Source: Dyadobacter sp. CY326 (GTDB lineage Bacteria > Bacteroidota > Bacteroidia > Cytophagales > Spirosomataceae). From it: a stretch of DNA of 64,000 nt. Under the pieces are notes generated by a model. The model saw only the letters and a program-made list of their open reading frames with translations, was not told where the DNA came from and searched no databases. Shown piece after piece: positions 50,132 through 59,165 of the stretch. The stretch covers positions 310,001-374,000 of the forward strand of contig NZ_JAJUXI010000004.1 of NCBI RefSeq assembly GCF_021390515.1, given 5' to 3'. Numbering within the stretch: position 1 is the stretch's first letter; each line of letters opens with the position of its first letter. The position numbers were made by a program, and so were the translations under genes.

Positions 50132-51202
50132 ATGTCAGATCAAAGCAGAGAATTTCTTTATAAATACCTGAACAATGCATCGCCGACCGGGTTCGAAGCA
50201 AGCGGTCAGCAAATATGGCTGGATTACATCAAGCCTTACATTGAAGACACGATTGTGGACGTTTACGGAACGGCTGTCGGCGTAATTGGCGGCGGGCAGG
50301 ATTACAAGGTCGTGATCGAAGCACATTCCGATGAAATTTCATGGTTTGTCAACTACATTACAGACGACGGTTACATTCACGTGCGCCGTAATGGTGGCTC
50401 GGACGCAATCATTGCGCCTTCCATGCGGGTGAATTTGCACACGGGCAAAGGCGTCGTGAAAGGCGTTTTTGGCTGGCCGGCAATCCACGTTCGTGATATA
50501 GCAAAGGACCAGGTTCCGAAGGTTCACGAATTGTTCATCGATGTGGGCGCTTCTAAAAAAGACGAAGTGTTGGAAATGGGCATTCACGTGGGAACGGTTG
50601 CCACATTCGCTGACGGACTTGATGAGTTGAATGAAAAATATTATTTGGGACGCGCGCTGGACAACAGAATGGGCGGTTTTATGATTGCCGAAGTTGCGCG
50701 GATGCTGCATGAAAACAATGTTCGTTTGCCCTTTACATTATATGTTGTGAATGCGGTGCAGGAGGAAATTGGCTTGCGCGGTGCGGAAATGATCTCGCGC
50801 CGGTTGAAACCAAATCTTGCCATCGTGACGGACGTTACACATGACACACAGTCGCCAATGTATAATAAGAAGGAACAAGGCGACCTGAAAAGCGGCGGCG
50901 GACCCGTAATTTGTTACGGACCTGCGGTGCAGAACAATGTTCGCGATTTGCTGATTCGCATTGCGGAAGAGAAGCAGATTCCATTCCAGCGCCAGGCAGT
51001 AAGCCGGTCCACAGGAACCGACACAGATTCATTTGCATATTCAACAGAAGGCATCGCCTCCGCATTGATTTCCCTCCCATTGAAATACATGCACACAACC
51101 GTGGAAATGGTTCACAAAGAAGACGTTAAGAACGTTATCCAACTCATGTACGACGTGCTGCTGTCGTTGAAGGGAGACGAGGACTTTCGGTATATAAAGT
51201 AA
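50132..51202 (+). CDS. M42 family metallopeptidase
   Basis: A 356-residue zinc aminopeptidase. Metal and catalytic residues of M42/M20-like enzymes are visible: VVIEAHSDEISWFVN, YLGRALDNRMGGFMIAEV, VNAVQEEIGLRGAEMI (catalytic and metal Glu), AIVTDVTHDTQSP and LPLKYMHTTVEMVHKED. The usual FrvX/YsdC beta-barrel insertion with GKGVVKGVFGWPAIHVRD lies at about 95-180. It probably forms a tetrahedral cytosolic dodecamer that trims peptides. I start at the ATG at 50132; a TTG three codons upstream is less likely. A hairpin repeat lies after the stop. Confidence 0.92.
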   Translation: MSDQSREFLYKYLNNASPTGFEASGQQIWLDYIKPYIEDTIVDVYGTAVGVIGGGQDYKVVIEAHSDEISWFVNYITDDGYIHVRRNGGSDAIIAPSMRVNLHTGKGVVKGVFGWPAIHVRDIAKDQVPKVHELFIDVGASKKDEVLEMGIHVGTVATFADGLDELNEKYYLGRALDNRMGGFMIAEVARMLHENNVRLPFTLYVVNAVQEEIGLRGAEMISRRLKPNLAIVTDVTHDTQSPMYNKKEQGDLKSGGGPVICYGPAVQNNVRDLLIRIAEEKQIPFQRQAVSRSTGTDTDSFAYSTEGIASALISLPLKYMHTTVEMVHKEDVKNVIQLMYDVLLSLKGDEDFRYIK

Positions 51203-51206
51203 TTTT

Positions 51207-51283
51207 GAATGAGTGAATGATTGAATGACTGAATATTTTTTTTCATTCACTCATTCACTCATTCACTCATTCAGTCATTCAAC
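51207..51283. repeat. 8-bp tandem repeat forming an imperfect hairpin
   Basis: Five tandem octamers occupy 51244-51283: CATTCACT three times, then CATTCAGT and CATTCAAC. The upstream segment 51207-51234 (GAATGAGTGAATGATTGAAT and so on) is complementary to them, and T-tract TTTTTTTT forms the loop. It can fold into a stem of over 20 bp with mismatches. It lies between the M42 stop and the radical SAM gene and may act as a terminator or a slippage-prone repeat. Confidence 0.75.
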
Positions 51284-51339
51284 ATTAAAACACACACCAA
51301 AGTTAACAACTTCATCAACATGCAATCATCAACTAAAAA

Positions 51340-52392
51340 ATGGACAACAGGGCAAGAGGTCGTGGGGCTGCTATCAACACCCACAGCAAATTTATTAAAC
51401 ATGAAATAGAATACACTTCTGAGGATTGGCAACAGTGGGAAGAGCCGGAAACGAATCCGAAAACGCAGTTTATTGAAGAGCATTCCAAGACATTGCTCAG
51501 CGTTTCCGACAGTCCGGATCTGGGTCATTTCCACTCGATTAATCCTTACCGAGGCTGCGAGCATGGCTGCATTTATTGTTACGCCCGCAATTCTCATGAA
51601 TATTGGGGTTACTCGGCAGGGCTGGATTTTGAGACGAAAATTATTGTTAAGAAGAATGCGCCTCAGCTGCTGGAAAAGCTTTTCAATTCCAAAAATTGGG
51701 AGCCTAAGGTCATTCATTTTTCCGGCAACACAGATTGTTATCAACCTGGCGAGAAGAAATTCAGACTCACCAGACAAATGCTAGAAATCTGTTTGCGCTA
51801 TCGGAATCCTGTCAGTGTTTTGACAAAAAATGCTTTGATTCTCAGGGATCTGGATGTGTTCGAGAAGCTTGCAAAGCTTAATCTGGTGCATGGAGCCATT
51901 TCCATCACATCATTAAACGAGGACTTGCGCAGCGCGTTGGAACCACGGACTGTCACTGGAAAACGGCGGTTACAGGTTGTGAAAGCATTGCATGAAGCAG
52001 GCGTGCCGATGGGTGTGATGACAGCGCCAATTATCCCCGGACTTAATGATCACGAAATTCCCGCCATTGTGCAGGCCGCTGCTGAAAACGGAGCGCTATG
52101 GGCAAATTACACGATCGTAAGACTGAACGGAGCCATATCTACATTGTTTGAAGAATGGATACAACACCATTTTCCGGACCGGGCCACGAAAGTTTTAAAC
52201 CAGATTGCGGAATGCCATGGAGGCAATGTTAACGATTCGCGTTTTGGGCGCAGAATGGTGGGCGAAGGCATTTTTGCAGAAAATATAAGGCAACTTCACG
52301 CACATGCTTGCCGCAAGTATTTTAAAAATGAGGAGTTGCCTGGACTGGACACATCGCAATTTATGCGAGCCGGTCAAATGCGTTTATTTTAA
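51340..52392 (+). CDS. PA0069-family radical SAM protein
   Basis: A 350-residue radical SAM enzyme related to spore photoproduct lyase-like proteins. The cluster motif is CEHGCIYC (Cys73, Cys77, Cys80; CxxxCxxC), with INPYRGCEHGCIYCYARNSH around it. Further conserved parts are FSGNTDCYQPGEKKFRLTRQ, VLTKNALILRDLDV, GAISITSLNEDLRSALEPRT and VMTAPIIPGLNDHEIPAI. The family's substrate is not known. The NamZ-like gene starts 16 bp after its stop, so the two may share a transcript. The lone ATG at 51340 matches the conserved N-terminus. Confidence 0.9.
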   Translation: MDNRARGRGAAINTHSKFIKHEIEYTSEDWQQWEEPETNPKTQFIEEHSKTLLSVSDSPDLGHFHSINPYRGCEHGCIYCYARNSHEYWGYSAGLDFETKIIVKKNAPQLLEKLFNSKNWEPKVIHFSGNTDCYQPGEKKFRLTRQMLEICLRYRNPVSVLTKNALILRDLDVFEKLAKLNLVHGAISITSLNEDLRSALEPRTVTGKRRLQVVKALHEAGVPMGVMTAPIIPGLNDHEIPAIVQAAAENGALWANYTIVRLNGAISTLFEEWIQHHFPDRATKVLNQIAECHGGNVNDSRFGRRMVGEGIFAENIRQLHAHACRKYFKNEELPGLDTSQFMRAGQMRLF

Positions 52393-52408
52393 ATCAATCT
52401 TAAATCCA

Positions 52409-53677
52409 ATGAAACGATTTTCCACATTACTAACGCTCACACTATCCATCTGCCTGTTCAGCAATTGCGTCAATTCCTCCTCTCAAAAAACGCCTGCCAC
52501 CACCGAGGGCGATTCATTGCAGGTGGGTAAAAGTGCAATGCAACATGCCAAGTCACCCATAACCGGCGCAGATCAGGTTTCCGAATATCTGGATTATCTG
52601 AAAGGCAAAAAGATCGGAATATTGGTCAACCAGACGTCGATTATTGGTAAAACGCCGATTGTGGACAGCCTCGTTTCCCTGGGTGTGAACATTGTAATGA
52701 TTTTCGGGCCTGAACATGGTTTTCGCGGCACGGCCAGCAACGGCGACAAAGTAAGCGATGCAGTGGACCCGAAAACGGGCATTCCTGCCATTTCGCTTTA
52801 CGGCAAACAGAAAAAGCCCACGAAAGAGCAAATGGCCGGCATTGACCTCATGATCTTTGACATTCAGGACGTTGGCGCGCGGTTTTACACTTATATCAAC
52901 ACATTAGGGCACGTGATGGAAGCCTGCGCTGAGACGAATAAAGAAATGTTAATTCTGGATCGTCCTAATCCGAACGGTTTTTTAGTGGACGGCCCGATCC
53001 TCGAAGACCATTTGCATTCGGGCATAGGCATGTATAAAATTCCCATTTCGCATGGTTTGACCATTGCGGAATTCGCGCAAGTGATCAATGGCGAAGGCTG
53101 GTTGCCGAATAAGATGCAATGTAAATTGAAGATCATCAAAGTGGCCAACTATGATCATAGAACGCCCTACACATTGCCCGTGATGCCTTCGCCGAACCTG
53201 AATACGCAACAATCAGTAATGCTCTATCCACATATATGCATGTTCGAGGGCACCATTGTGAGCCAGGGCCGCGGAACTTACATGCCGTTCACGGTGCTCG
53301 GTGCGCCTTTGCTGAAAGGAAAATTTGACTTCGTATTTACACCCAAAAGCATCAAGGGAATGAGCGAAACGCCTTTGCATCAGGACCAGGAATGTTATGG
53401 GCTGGATCTGCGGAAATACGAAATTGCTAAACTTGAAAAGTCAGAGAAGCTGAATCTGGGCTGGATTATCGACATGTACAAAGCTTATCCGGACAAAGAA
53501 AAATTCTTCGATATGAGCCAAAGCAAGCAAATGGGAAGCATTGATAAGCTGGCAGGAACTGAAAACTTTAAAAAGCAGATCATCGCAGGCGCTTCCGAAG
53601 AAGAAATTAGAAAAAGCTGGGAGCCAGGATTAGGCGATTACAAAAACATGCGTAAGAAATATCTAATCTATCCCTGA
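52409..53677 (+). CDS. DUF1343 protein, NamZ-like exo-beta-N-acetylmuramidase
   Basis: A 422-residue protein with an N-terminal export segment ending LFSNC (Cys20), so probably a lipoprotein. DUF1343 signatures: KIGILVNQTSIIGKTPIVDS, IFGPEHGFRGTASNGDKVSD, ISLYGKQKKPTKEQMAGIDL, DIQDVGARFYTYINTLGHVM and VMPSPNLNTQQSVMLYPHIC. Characterised members cleave terminal N-acetylmuramic acid from peptidoglycan fragments. The start is the ATG at 52409, since an upstream frame inside the radical SAM gene is not conserved. A hairpin follows. Confidence 0.9.
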   Translation: MKRFSTLLTLTLSICLFSNCVNSSSQKTPATTEGDSLQVGKSAMQHAKSPITGADQVSEYLDYLKGKKIGILVNQTSIIGKTPIVDSLVSLGVNIVMIFGPEHGFRGTASNGDKVSDAVDPKTGIPAISLYGKQKKPTKEQMAGIDLMIFDIQDVGARFYTYINTLGHVMEACAETNKEMLILDRPNPNGFLVDGPILEDHLHSGIGMYKIPISHGLTIAEFAQVINGEGWLPNKMQCKLKIIKVANYDHRTPYTLPVMPSPNLNTQQSVMLYPHICMFEGTIVSQGRGTYMPFTVLGAPLLKGKFDFVFTPKSIKGMSETPLHQDQECYGLDLRKYEIAKLEKSEKLNLGWIIDMYKAYPDKEKFFDMSQSKQMGSIDKLAGTENFKKQIIAGASEEEIRKSWEPGLGDYKNMRKKYLIYP

Positions 53678-53700
53678 TCTGAACAGGGGCTACGAAACAA

Positions 53701-53732
53701 AACATCCCAGGGAATATCTCCCGGGGATGTCT
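53701..53732 (+). terminator. Intrinsic terminator after the NamZ-like gene
   Basis: An imperfect stem ACATCCCAGGGA / TCTCCCGGGGATGT (53702-53713 with 53717-53730). The T-tract is weak, so efficiency is uncertain. Confidence 0.6.
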
Positions 53733-53887
53733 AATTATTCTCAACGATATTAAAAAAATACGAATGGAATGATTTAGTTTAGGTTTGATATGTTCTATTA
53801 TATGTGTGCATAATGCTATAAATTATGCAAAACGATTGAAGCTTACTATTGAAAGTCTATTTCTATTAGATACGTGAAACGGGGTCA

Positions 53888-53947
53888 GATGGATGCCTGG
53901 ATTAAAAAATAATTAAAACAACCATTGTTAAAATCCAGGCAGCCATC
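53888..53947. repeat. Inverted repeat with AT-rich loop
   Basis: Arms of 16 nt (53888-53903 and 53932-53947) match with one mismatch around a 28-nt AT-rich loop; core GCCTGGATT / AATCCAGGC. A third copy of CCTGGATTT occurs at 54031-54039. It is probably a structural or regulatory element; function unknown. Confidence 0.6.
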
Positions 53948-54060
53948 ATCGTCTTGAAAAATTAGAGATGGGTTCACGTGTTGTAATATTAATTCTAAGC
54001 CAAAAGGAAGTCAAAATAATGTGGTGAAGACCTGGATTTTCGGGGTGAAAGATGGAAATT

Positions 54061-54795
54061 TCAGGAGAATGTTTTCACCCGGCTTAGCAATTCGTTACGA
54101 TTATCGTTGGTGATAGGAATCTCAATCTCATTGATCATCACGTGGATATAGTTAATGGCCGTGATCGCATGGAGATTAATGATGAAAGACTTGTGCACCC
54201 GGAAAAAATAATTGGGCGGAAGCTGTTGCAGCATATTTTTAAGAGTCTCCCGAATCGTATACTTTTTTACCTTGGTATGTAATTCTAGATAGTTGTCGTC
54301 GCTGCGTATATAGAGGATATCGGCGAGCAGGATCTTGGTAAACATGTGCTTTTCCTTGATAAAAAGCGCATCCTTAATGACAGTCGTGTCTTCTTTTTCT
54401 TCCAGGTTGGACTCGCCGGCCAAAGCTGCGAGTCGGTAATTTTTAAGCGCGAGCTTCACTGCCGTATAGACGGTGATTTTCTGAAAAGGTTTTTGTAAAA
54501 AAGCGTGGGGCGCAGCCTGTAAAGCAGCGTTTACAACCGCTATGTCCTCGTGGCTGGACAAGAAAAGGAATGGAATTTTGAAAGTTTCGCGTATGTAATG
54601 CGCAAGGTCGATGCCGGTTTGGTAACCATTCAAATTAATATCCAACACGGCGAGGTGAAACACCTTGCTATTCAACAATTCAGTGGCAGTATTATAATCC
54701 GGAGCGACATCATTTGCATCATAACCGAAGCCATTTAATAAATATTGGAGGTGTTTCGAAATAATAAAATCGTCCTCAACAATTAAGATATTCAT
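54061..54795 (-). CDS. LytTR-type response regulator
   Basis: A 244-residue regulator with a receiver domain (acidic pair near residues 8-9, phospho-acceptor Asp52 in LAVLDINLNGYQTG, Lys in FLQKPFQKI) and a C-terminal LytTR DNA-binding domain with ILYIRSDDNYLELHTKVKKY, IRETLKNMLQQLPPNYFFR and VHKSFIINLHAITAINYI. LytTR regulators usually pair with a membrane histidine kinase of the LytS type; none is adjacent. The histidine kinase at 59-60 kb is a HisKA-type and in a different setting. Target genes unknown. Confidence 0.93.
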   Translation of the reverse strand: MNILIVEDDFIISKHLQYLLNGFGYDANDVAPDYNTATELLNSKVFHLAVLDINLNGYQTGIDLAHYIRETFKIPFLFLSSHEDIAVVNAALQAAPHAFLQKPFQKITVYTAVKLALKNYRLAALAGESNLEEKEDTTVIKDALFIKEKHMFTKILLADILYIRSDDNYLELHTKVKKYTIRETLKNMLQQLPPNYFFRVHKSFIINLHAITAINYIHVMINEIEIPITNDNRNELLSRVKTFS

Positions 54796-55034
54796 TATAG
54801 ATTTTTAAATAAGCATTCCTGGCCCACTAACTTACAGTTGGGGAACCAGGACAATGTTGTGATTTTCAAAGGGTTAGTCTTCCTGAATGTCGTTGAGTCA
54901 AAATCTTAGAAAATATACGAATTAGTTGCTGCCTTTGGATCATTTTTTTCGAACTATTTAGTTATTGGTTAGGCGCAGCCATTGGTATAAATCTAATTAT
55001 TCTTGGAACTCTACAAATACGATGTTGTAAGCCT

Positions 55035-56372
55035 TTATTTCTCAACAATGCTTTTAGTAATTGGGGTAAATTTGGATGTCTTGTGCCGTCCGGTTGCCAT
55101 ATATATAATTGTTACCAAGCCCAACCCGGCAAAAAACCAGATGCTGAGCATCACATTGTAATAAACAATGGCAACGAGGCAAATGAGGGAAAGGCCAAGT
55201 GCGATCATCGGGAAATAGGGATATGCAGGCACCACAAAAGGTCTTTCAAGATTCGGCTCGCTGCGACGTAGCGCGAATAGCGCCATCATGCTGATGACAT
55301 ACATGACAACCGCCCCCAACGCTGCCAAAATAATAACCTGATCGGTGGTGCCGAGTTTGAGCGCAACGCACCCGGCAATCCCGCCAGCGATAAGCGCCCA
55401 GTGGGGTGTCTGAAATTTGGCATTCACATTTCCTAGAAATGAAGGGAGCAGACCGTTTCTTGCCAACGCATAAATTTGCCGCGAGTAGCCAATGATGGTG
55501 CCATGGAATGAGGCGATTAACCCAAAAAGCCCCAGACTGGCGAAAAGCTGGGTTAAGCTGCTGTCCCGGCCCAGCACAATGCCCAGCGCTGCCGGAAGCG
55601 GATAATCAATTTCACTTAAAAGCCGCCAATGCGCAACGCCTCCCGTGAAAATCATCACGGCAAGCGCCAGCACAACCAATGTTAAAATTCCGTAAATATA
55701 ACCGCGCGAAATGGTGCGTTTGGGATCTTCCACTTCTTCGGCAACCATTGCGACGCCTTCAATGGCGAGATAAAACCAGATGGCAAAAGGCAACGCGGCA
55801 AAAACCCCCGGCCAGCCAAACGGCATAGGCTCTGTGACGAATGTTTGATAAGAAAAATGGGGTGCAACGATTCCAATGTAAATAAGCAACTCAGCAACCG
55901 CCAGCAATGTCACAACCAGCGAAAATATGGCAGACTCCTTGATTCCCAGTAAATTGATCAGAATAAAAATCACGTAACATGCGAAAGCAACATCTAACAC
56001 TTGTAGTGATGGATAAAGGAAATGCGTGTAACTCCCCAGCGCAAACGCAATGGCAGGCGGCGTGACCAGGAACTCCACAAGCGTTGCATAACCAGCAACC
56101 AGTCCGCCAAACCAGCCGAATGCACGATGTGAATATGAAAACGGACCACCGGCTTGTGGAATGGAGGTCGTGAGCTCGGTGAAACTGAAAATGAATGTCA
56201 CATACATCAATGTCACGAGGAGCGTGGCGATCAGGAATCCGATCGTGCCGGAGACGCCCCAGCCGTAGTTCCACCCAAAATATTCACCTGAAATAACCAG
56301 TCCTACGGCAATTGCCCAGAGATGAATTGGCTTTAAAACTTTTTTAAGCGTGGCGGTTTGCTCTGATGACAT
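55035..56372 (-). CDS. eat: APC-family permease, likely ethanolamine permease
   Basis: A 445-residue membrane protein with about 12 hydrophobic segments. The start LKPIHLWAIAVGLVISGEYF and FTELTTSIPQAGGPFSYSHR, GLVAGYATLVEFLVTPPAIA, FAIWFYLAIEGVAMVAEEVE and IIGYSRQIYALARNGLLPSF resemble the ethanolamine permease (Eat) branch more than generic amino acid permeases. It would import ethanolamine, perhaps as nitrogen source, but no eutBC ammonia-lyase genes are in the window. Assignment to Eat is likely, substrate not proven. Divergent from none; it lies between a LytTR gene and a phosphodiesterase gene on the same strand. Confidence 0.75.
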   Translation of the reverse strand: MSSEQTATLKKVLKPIHLWAIAVGLVISGEYFGWNYGWGVSGTIGFLIATLLVTLMYVTFIFSFTELTTSIPQAGGPFSYSHRAFGWFGGLVAGYATLVEFLVTPPAIAFALGSYTHFLYPSLQVLDVAFACYVIFILINLLGIKESAIFSLVVTLLAVAELLIYIGIVAPHFSYQTFVTEPMPFGWPGVFAALPFAIWFYLAIEGVAMVAEEVEDPKRTISRGYIYGILTLVVLALAVMIFTGGVAHWRLLSEIDYPLPAALGIVLGRDSSLTQLFASLGLFGLIASFHGTIIGYSRQIYALARNGLLPSFLGNVNAKFQTPHWALIAGGIAGCVALKLGTTDQVIILAALGAVVMYVISMMALFALRRSEPNLERPFVVPAYPYFPMIALGLSLICLVAIVYYNVMLSIWFFAGLGLVTIIYMATGRHKTSKFTPITKSIVEK

Positions 56373-56481
56373 GCAGGATAGGTTAGCTGATTGTAAAACA
56401 ATACAATATAACCTATAACGCTTCGAATGCCATTTAATACCATTGAATTTTATAAATACGCCGATGCTTTATTCGGACTTC

Positions 56482-57267
56482 CTATCGCGGGGCAGTTCTG
56501 AGATAGTCGCCCATCTCGCGCACCTTGTCCGTATTAAGATAGTCAACGCCAAGCGACATCATGATTTTCCAAGAGTTAATGTTGTCCGGCGTTGCCCAGA
56601 GACGGATCTTTTTTCCAAGATCATGCGTCTGTTTGATCACTTTTTGAATGCTTTTTTTGTCTTTTTCAGGCAACGGGCCCTCGCCATTCCATTTGGAATA
56701 TTTTGCAAATGCCTGGCTAACAAGTCCAACGCGCTTCAACTGATCGGGTGTGTAAACGATTTCAGGGCGACCGTCGAAGAAAACATATTCCGGATATTTA
56801 TCAAAAGAAGCCGGGTCGGGCGTGTTGCCGCTAACGACGATTTTTACAGAACCTGCGGGCGCAAAAATATCTTTATGCGGTTCCAATTCCTTAACCAATG
56901 CAGCCAGTGTTTCTTCGGAAGTCGTTTTCAGGTCAATCAGCAATTGCAGCTGGACATCCTTTTGCGGATAAATGCTTCCGCTGTTTTTCTCAACACTTGC
57001 AACAATCGGGTTGAGATAAAGCGCACTGAAAGTTCTTTCGGGTTTAATGTCTGGAAGATTGTGCGCTACAAATAAATTGTCATTGACCAAAAACAAATCA
57101 GCCTCGATGGAGCCAAACTGCTGGTCGTAAGCATCTACAAACGCTCCCTTTTTTTCGTAATCATTATGCGAATGCGCCTGGGCAGTGGTGTAAGCTTTGA
57201 TATCCTGAGCATGCAAAGCCCCAATAAAAAGTAGCGTAAAGACAAGTTGAGTAATTAGTTTTTTCAT
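56482..57267 (-). CDS. Secreted GDPD/PI-PLC-like phosphodiesterase
   Basis: A 261-residue exported TIM-barrel protein read from the ATG at 57267 (MKKLITQLVFTLLFIGALHA, a clean signal peptide). The catalytic-like motif AHSHNDYEKKGAFVDAYDQQ and FGSIEADLFLVNDNLFVAHN has His and acidic residues as in glycerophosphodiester phosphodiesterases; VQLQLLIDLKTTSEETLAAL and IRLWATPDNINSWKIMMSLG complete the barrel. It may hydrolyse glycerophosphodiesters or inositol-phosphates in the periplasm. It resembles the subset annotated as PI-specific phospholipase C-domain proteins. Exact substrate unknown. Confidence 0.82.
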   Translation of the reverse strand: MKKLITQLVFTLLFIGALHAQDIKAYTTAQAHSHNDYEKKGAFVDAYDQQFGSIEADLFLVNDNLFVAHNLPDIKPERTFSALYLNPIVASVEKNSGSIYPQKDVQLQLLIDLKTTSEETLAALVKELEPHKDIFAPAGSVKIVVSGNTPDPASFDKYPEYVFFDGRPEIVYTPDQLKRVGLVSQAFAKYSKWNGEGPLPEKDKKSIQKVIKQTHDLGKKIRLWATPDNINSWKIMMSLGVDYLNTDKVREMGDYLRTAPR

Positions 57268-57473
57268 GAACGTTGTGGCGGTTGCGGTGCGGAAAATTAA
57301 GTAAATATATGGTGTCAAACACATTGTTGGCCCGTTTGATTCGCACCGAAGAATTTTCTACGGAAATTTTGTGATTTATTAAACAAAATCTCAATGCATG
57401 GATAGATGCGTTGAGAATATCATTATTTTAGCCAACTTATTACATACTGTGACTTCGTTCAATCAGCTCCTGC

Positions 57474-59165
57474 ATGAAACAAAATTCTTCTCTCTTTCGT
57501 AAGAAAACAGTTGATCAGATACTTATAGACGCCAATTCCGCTGAACATGGCGGCCTAGCAAAAATCCTTGGCGTCAGGGATCTTGTTTCCCTTGGAATCG
57601 CTGCGATTGTGGGAGCGGGAATTTTCAGCACGATTGGCGTCGCCAGTTATAATGGAGGGCCTGCCGTTTCATTATTGTTCATTTTCACTGCCATTGCCTG
57701 CGTATTCACTGCATTGTCTTATGCACAATTTGCGAGCACGGTTCCGGTGTCCGGTAGTGCCTACACGTATGCATATGTTGCTTTTGGCGAGCTGTTTGCG
57801 TGGATCATTGGCTGGTCGCTTATTCTGGAATATGCTGTTTCCAATATGGTTGTCGCCATTTCCTGGTCGGAGTATTTTACGGGCATGCTTAAAGGCTTTG
57901 GCATTGTCCTCCCCGGCTGGCTCACTGTTAATCATGAAACTGCGTCCGAAGCATTTGCCAAGTTACAAGGCGCCGGTGCGGCTGAATTAAGCACTTACGA
58001 GCGTTTTGCTGCTTCGGCTTACGAAACTGCCCCGACCATTGGGGACTTTCATATTATGCTCAATCTGCCTGCGGGCTTGGTTACATTGTTGATTACCGCA
58101 TTGGTTTATATCGGGATTCGGGAATCGAGGACTGCGAGTAACATCATGGTTGTGCTCAAAATTGGCGTCGTTTTGTTAGTGATCATTGCGGGAGCTTTTT
58201 ATGTAAAACCCGAAAACTGGTCGCCATTTGCGCCCAACGGGATCAAAGGTGTGATGGGCGGTGTGGCTTCCGTTTTCTTTGCATTTATTGGATTTGACTC
58301 TATATCCACAACGGCGGAGGAATGTAAAAATCCGCAGCGCGACATGCCGAAAGCGATGATTTACTGTCTGGTAATCTGCACAATCTTGTATGTTCTGATT
58401 ACGCTTGTGCTGACCGGGATGGTTAATTATTCGGAGTTGAAAGTGAGTGATCCGCTTGCATTTGTTTTTGAAAAAAATGGCCTTGATTTCATGGCTGGCG
58501 TCATTTCAGTAAGTTCTGTGATTGCGATTACGAGTGCATTGCTGGTGTATCAGCTCGGGCAGCCGCGAATCTGGATGACGATGAGCCGCGACGGTTTGCT
58601 ATGGAAACGCTTTTCAAAAATTCACCCAAAATATCAAACGCCTTCCTTCGCAACCATTGTCACGGGCTTTGTTGTGGGAATTCCAGCATTGTTTTTCAAG
58701 ATGGATTTCTTCGTGGATTTAACTAGCGTAGGAACATTTTTCGCATTTATTCTTGTCTGCGCAGGCGTTCTTTATCTCGATCACAAAGGCATTTCGGCAC
58801 AATCCAAATTTCGCGTGCCTTACCTGAATGGAAAATATGTTGTAGGACTGCTGTTAATCATTGCAATCGTTGCGCTTGCGCTTTACGGACAAAGCGTTAT
58901 CACGGAATGGAAAAATATGTCAGCAATGGAAATTATTGAGCATAAGCTGCTTACAATTATTTTCTGGATTACCTGGTGCATTCTTGCTGTGCTGAGCTAT
59001 CAACACAACTTCTCCGTTTTGCCTGTTGCTGGAATTCTTACCAACCTGTATTTAATGACCGAACTTGGCTCTTCCAACTGGCTGATTTTTGTAATCTGGC
59101 TTGCCATTGGATTGGTGATCTATTTCAGTTACGGCTATCGTAAAAGCAAGCTGGCGGCTAAATAA
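57474..59165 (+). CDS. APC-family amino acid permease (CAT-like)
   Basis: A 563-residue transporter with about 14 hydrophobic segments. It has the CAT1-like start LGVRDLVSLGIAAIVGAGIF, VPVSGSAYTYAYVAFGELFA, ILEYAVSNMVVAISWSEYFT and FFAFIGFDSISTTAEECKNP, then WMTMSRDGLLWKRFSKIHPK. These define cationic-amino-acid-type permeases of the APC superfamily. The 3' end overlaps the converging histidine-kinase gene by 8 bp. Transport direction and exact amino acid are unknown. Confidence 0.92.
   Translation: MKQNSSLFRKKTVDQILIDANSAEHGGLAKILGVRDLVSLGIAAIVGAGIFSTIGVASYNGGPAVSLLFIFTAIACVFTALSYAQFASTVPVSGSAYTYAYVAFGELFAWIIGWSLILEYAVSNMVVAISWSEYFTGMLKGFGIVLPGWLTVNHETASEAFAKLQGAGAAELSTYERFAASAYETAPTIGDFHIMLNLPAGLVTLLITALVYIGIRESRTASNIMVVLKIGVVLLVIIAGAFYVKPENWSPFAPNGIKGVMGGVASVFFAFIGFDSISTTAEECKNPQRDMPKAMIYCLVICTILYVLITLVLTGMVNYSELKVSDPLAFVFEKNGLDFMAGVISVSSVIAITSALLVYQLGQPRIWMTMSRDGLLWKRFSKIHPKYQTPSFATIVTGFVVGIPALFFKMDFFVDLTSVGTFFAFILVCAGVLYLDHKGISAQSKFRVPYLNGKYVVGLLLIIAIVALALYGQSVITEWKNMSAMEIIEHKLLTIIFWITWCILAVLSYQHNFSVLPVAGILTNLYLMTELGSSNWLIFVIWLAIGLVIYFSYGYRKSKLAAK

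Larger units (their letters stand above)
53678..54060 (+). other. 383-bp gene-free region between NamZ and LytTR genes
   Basis: It holds a terminator just after the NamZ stop (53701-53732) and a second inverted repeat (53888-53947). The rest is AT-rich with no ORF of note, tRNA or promoter box I can support. The two flanking genes converge here. Confidence 0.6.

Noticed and set aside
51244..51283. Possible CRISPR array
   Set aside because: The repeat unit is only 8 bp with no spacers between copies, and there are no cas genes; it is a simple tandem repeat.
56443..57075. 210-codon plus-strand ORF
   Set aside because: Antisense to the phosphodiesterase gene, which has a signal peptide and catalytic-like motifs on the minus strand.
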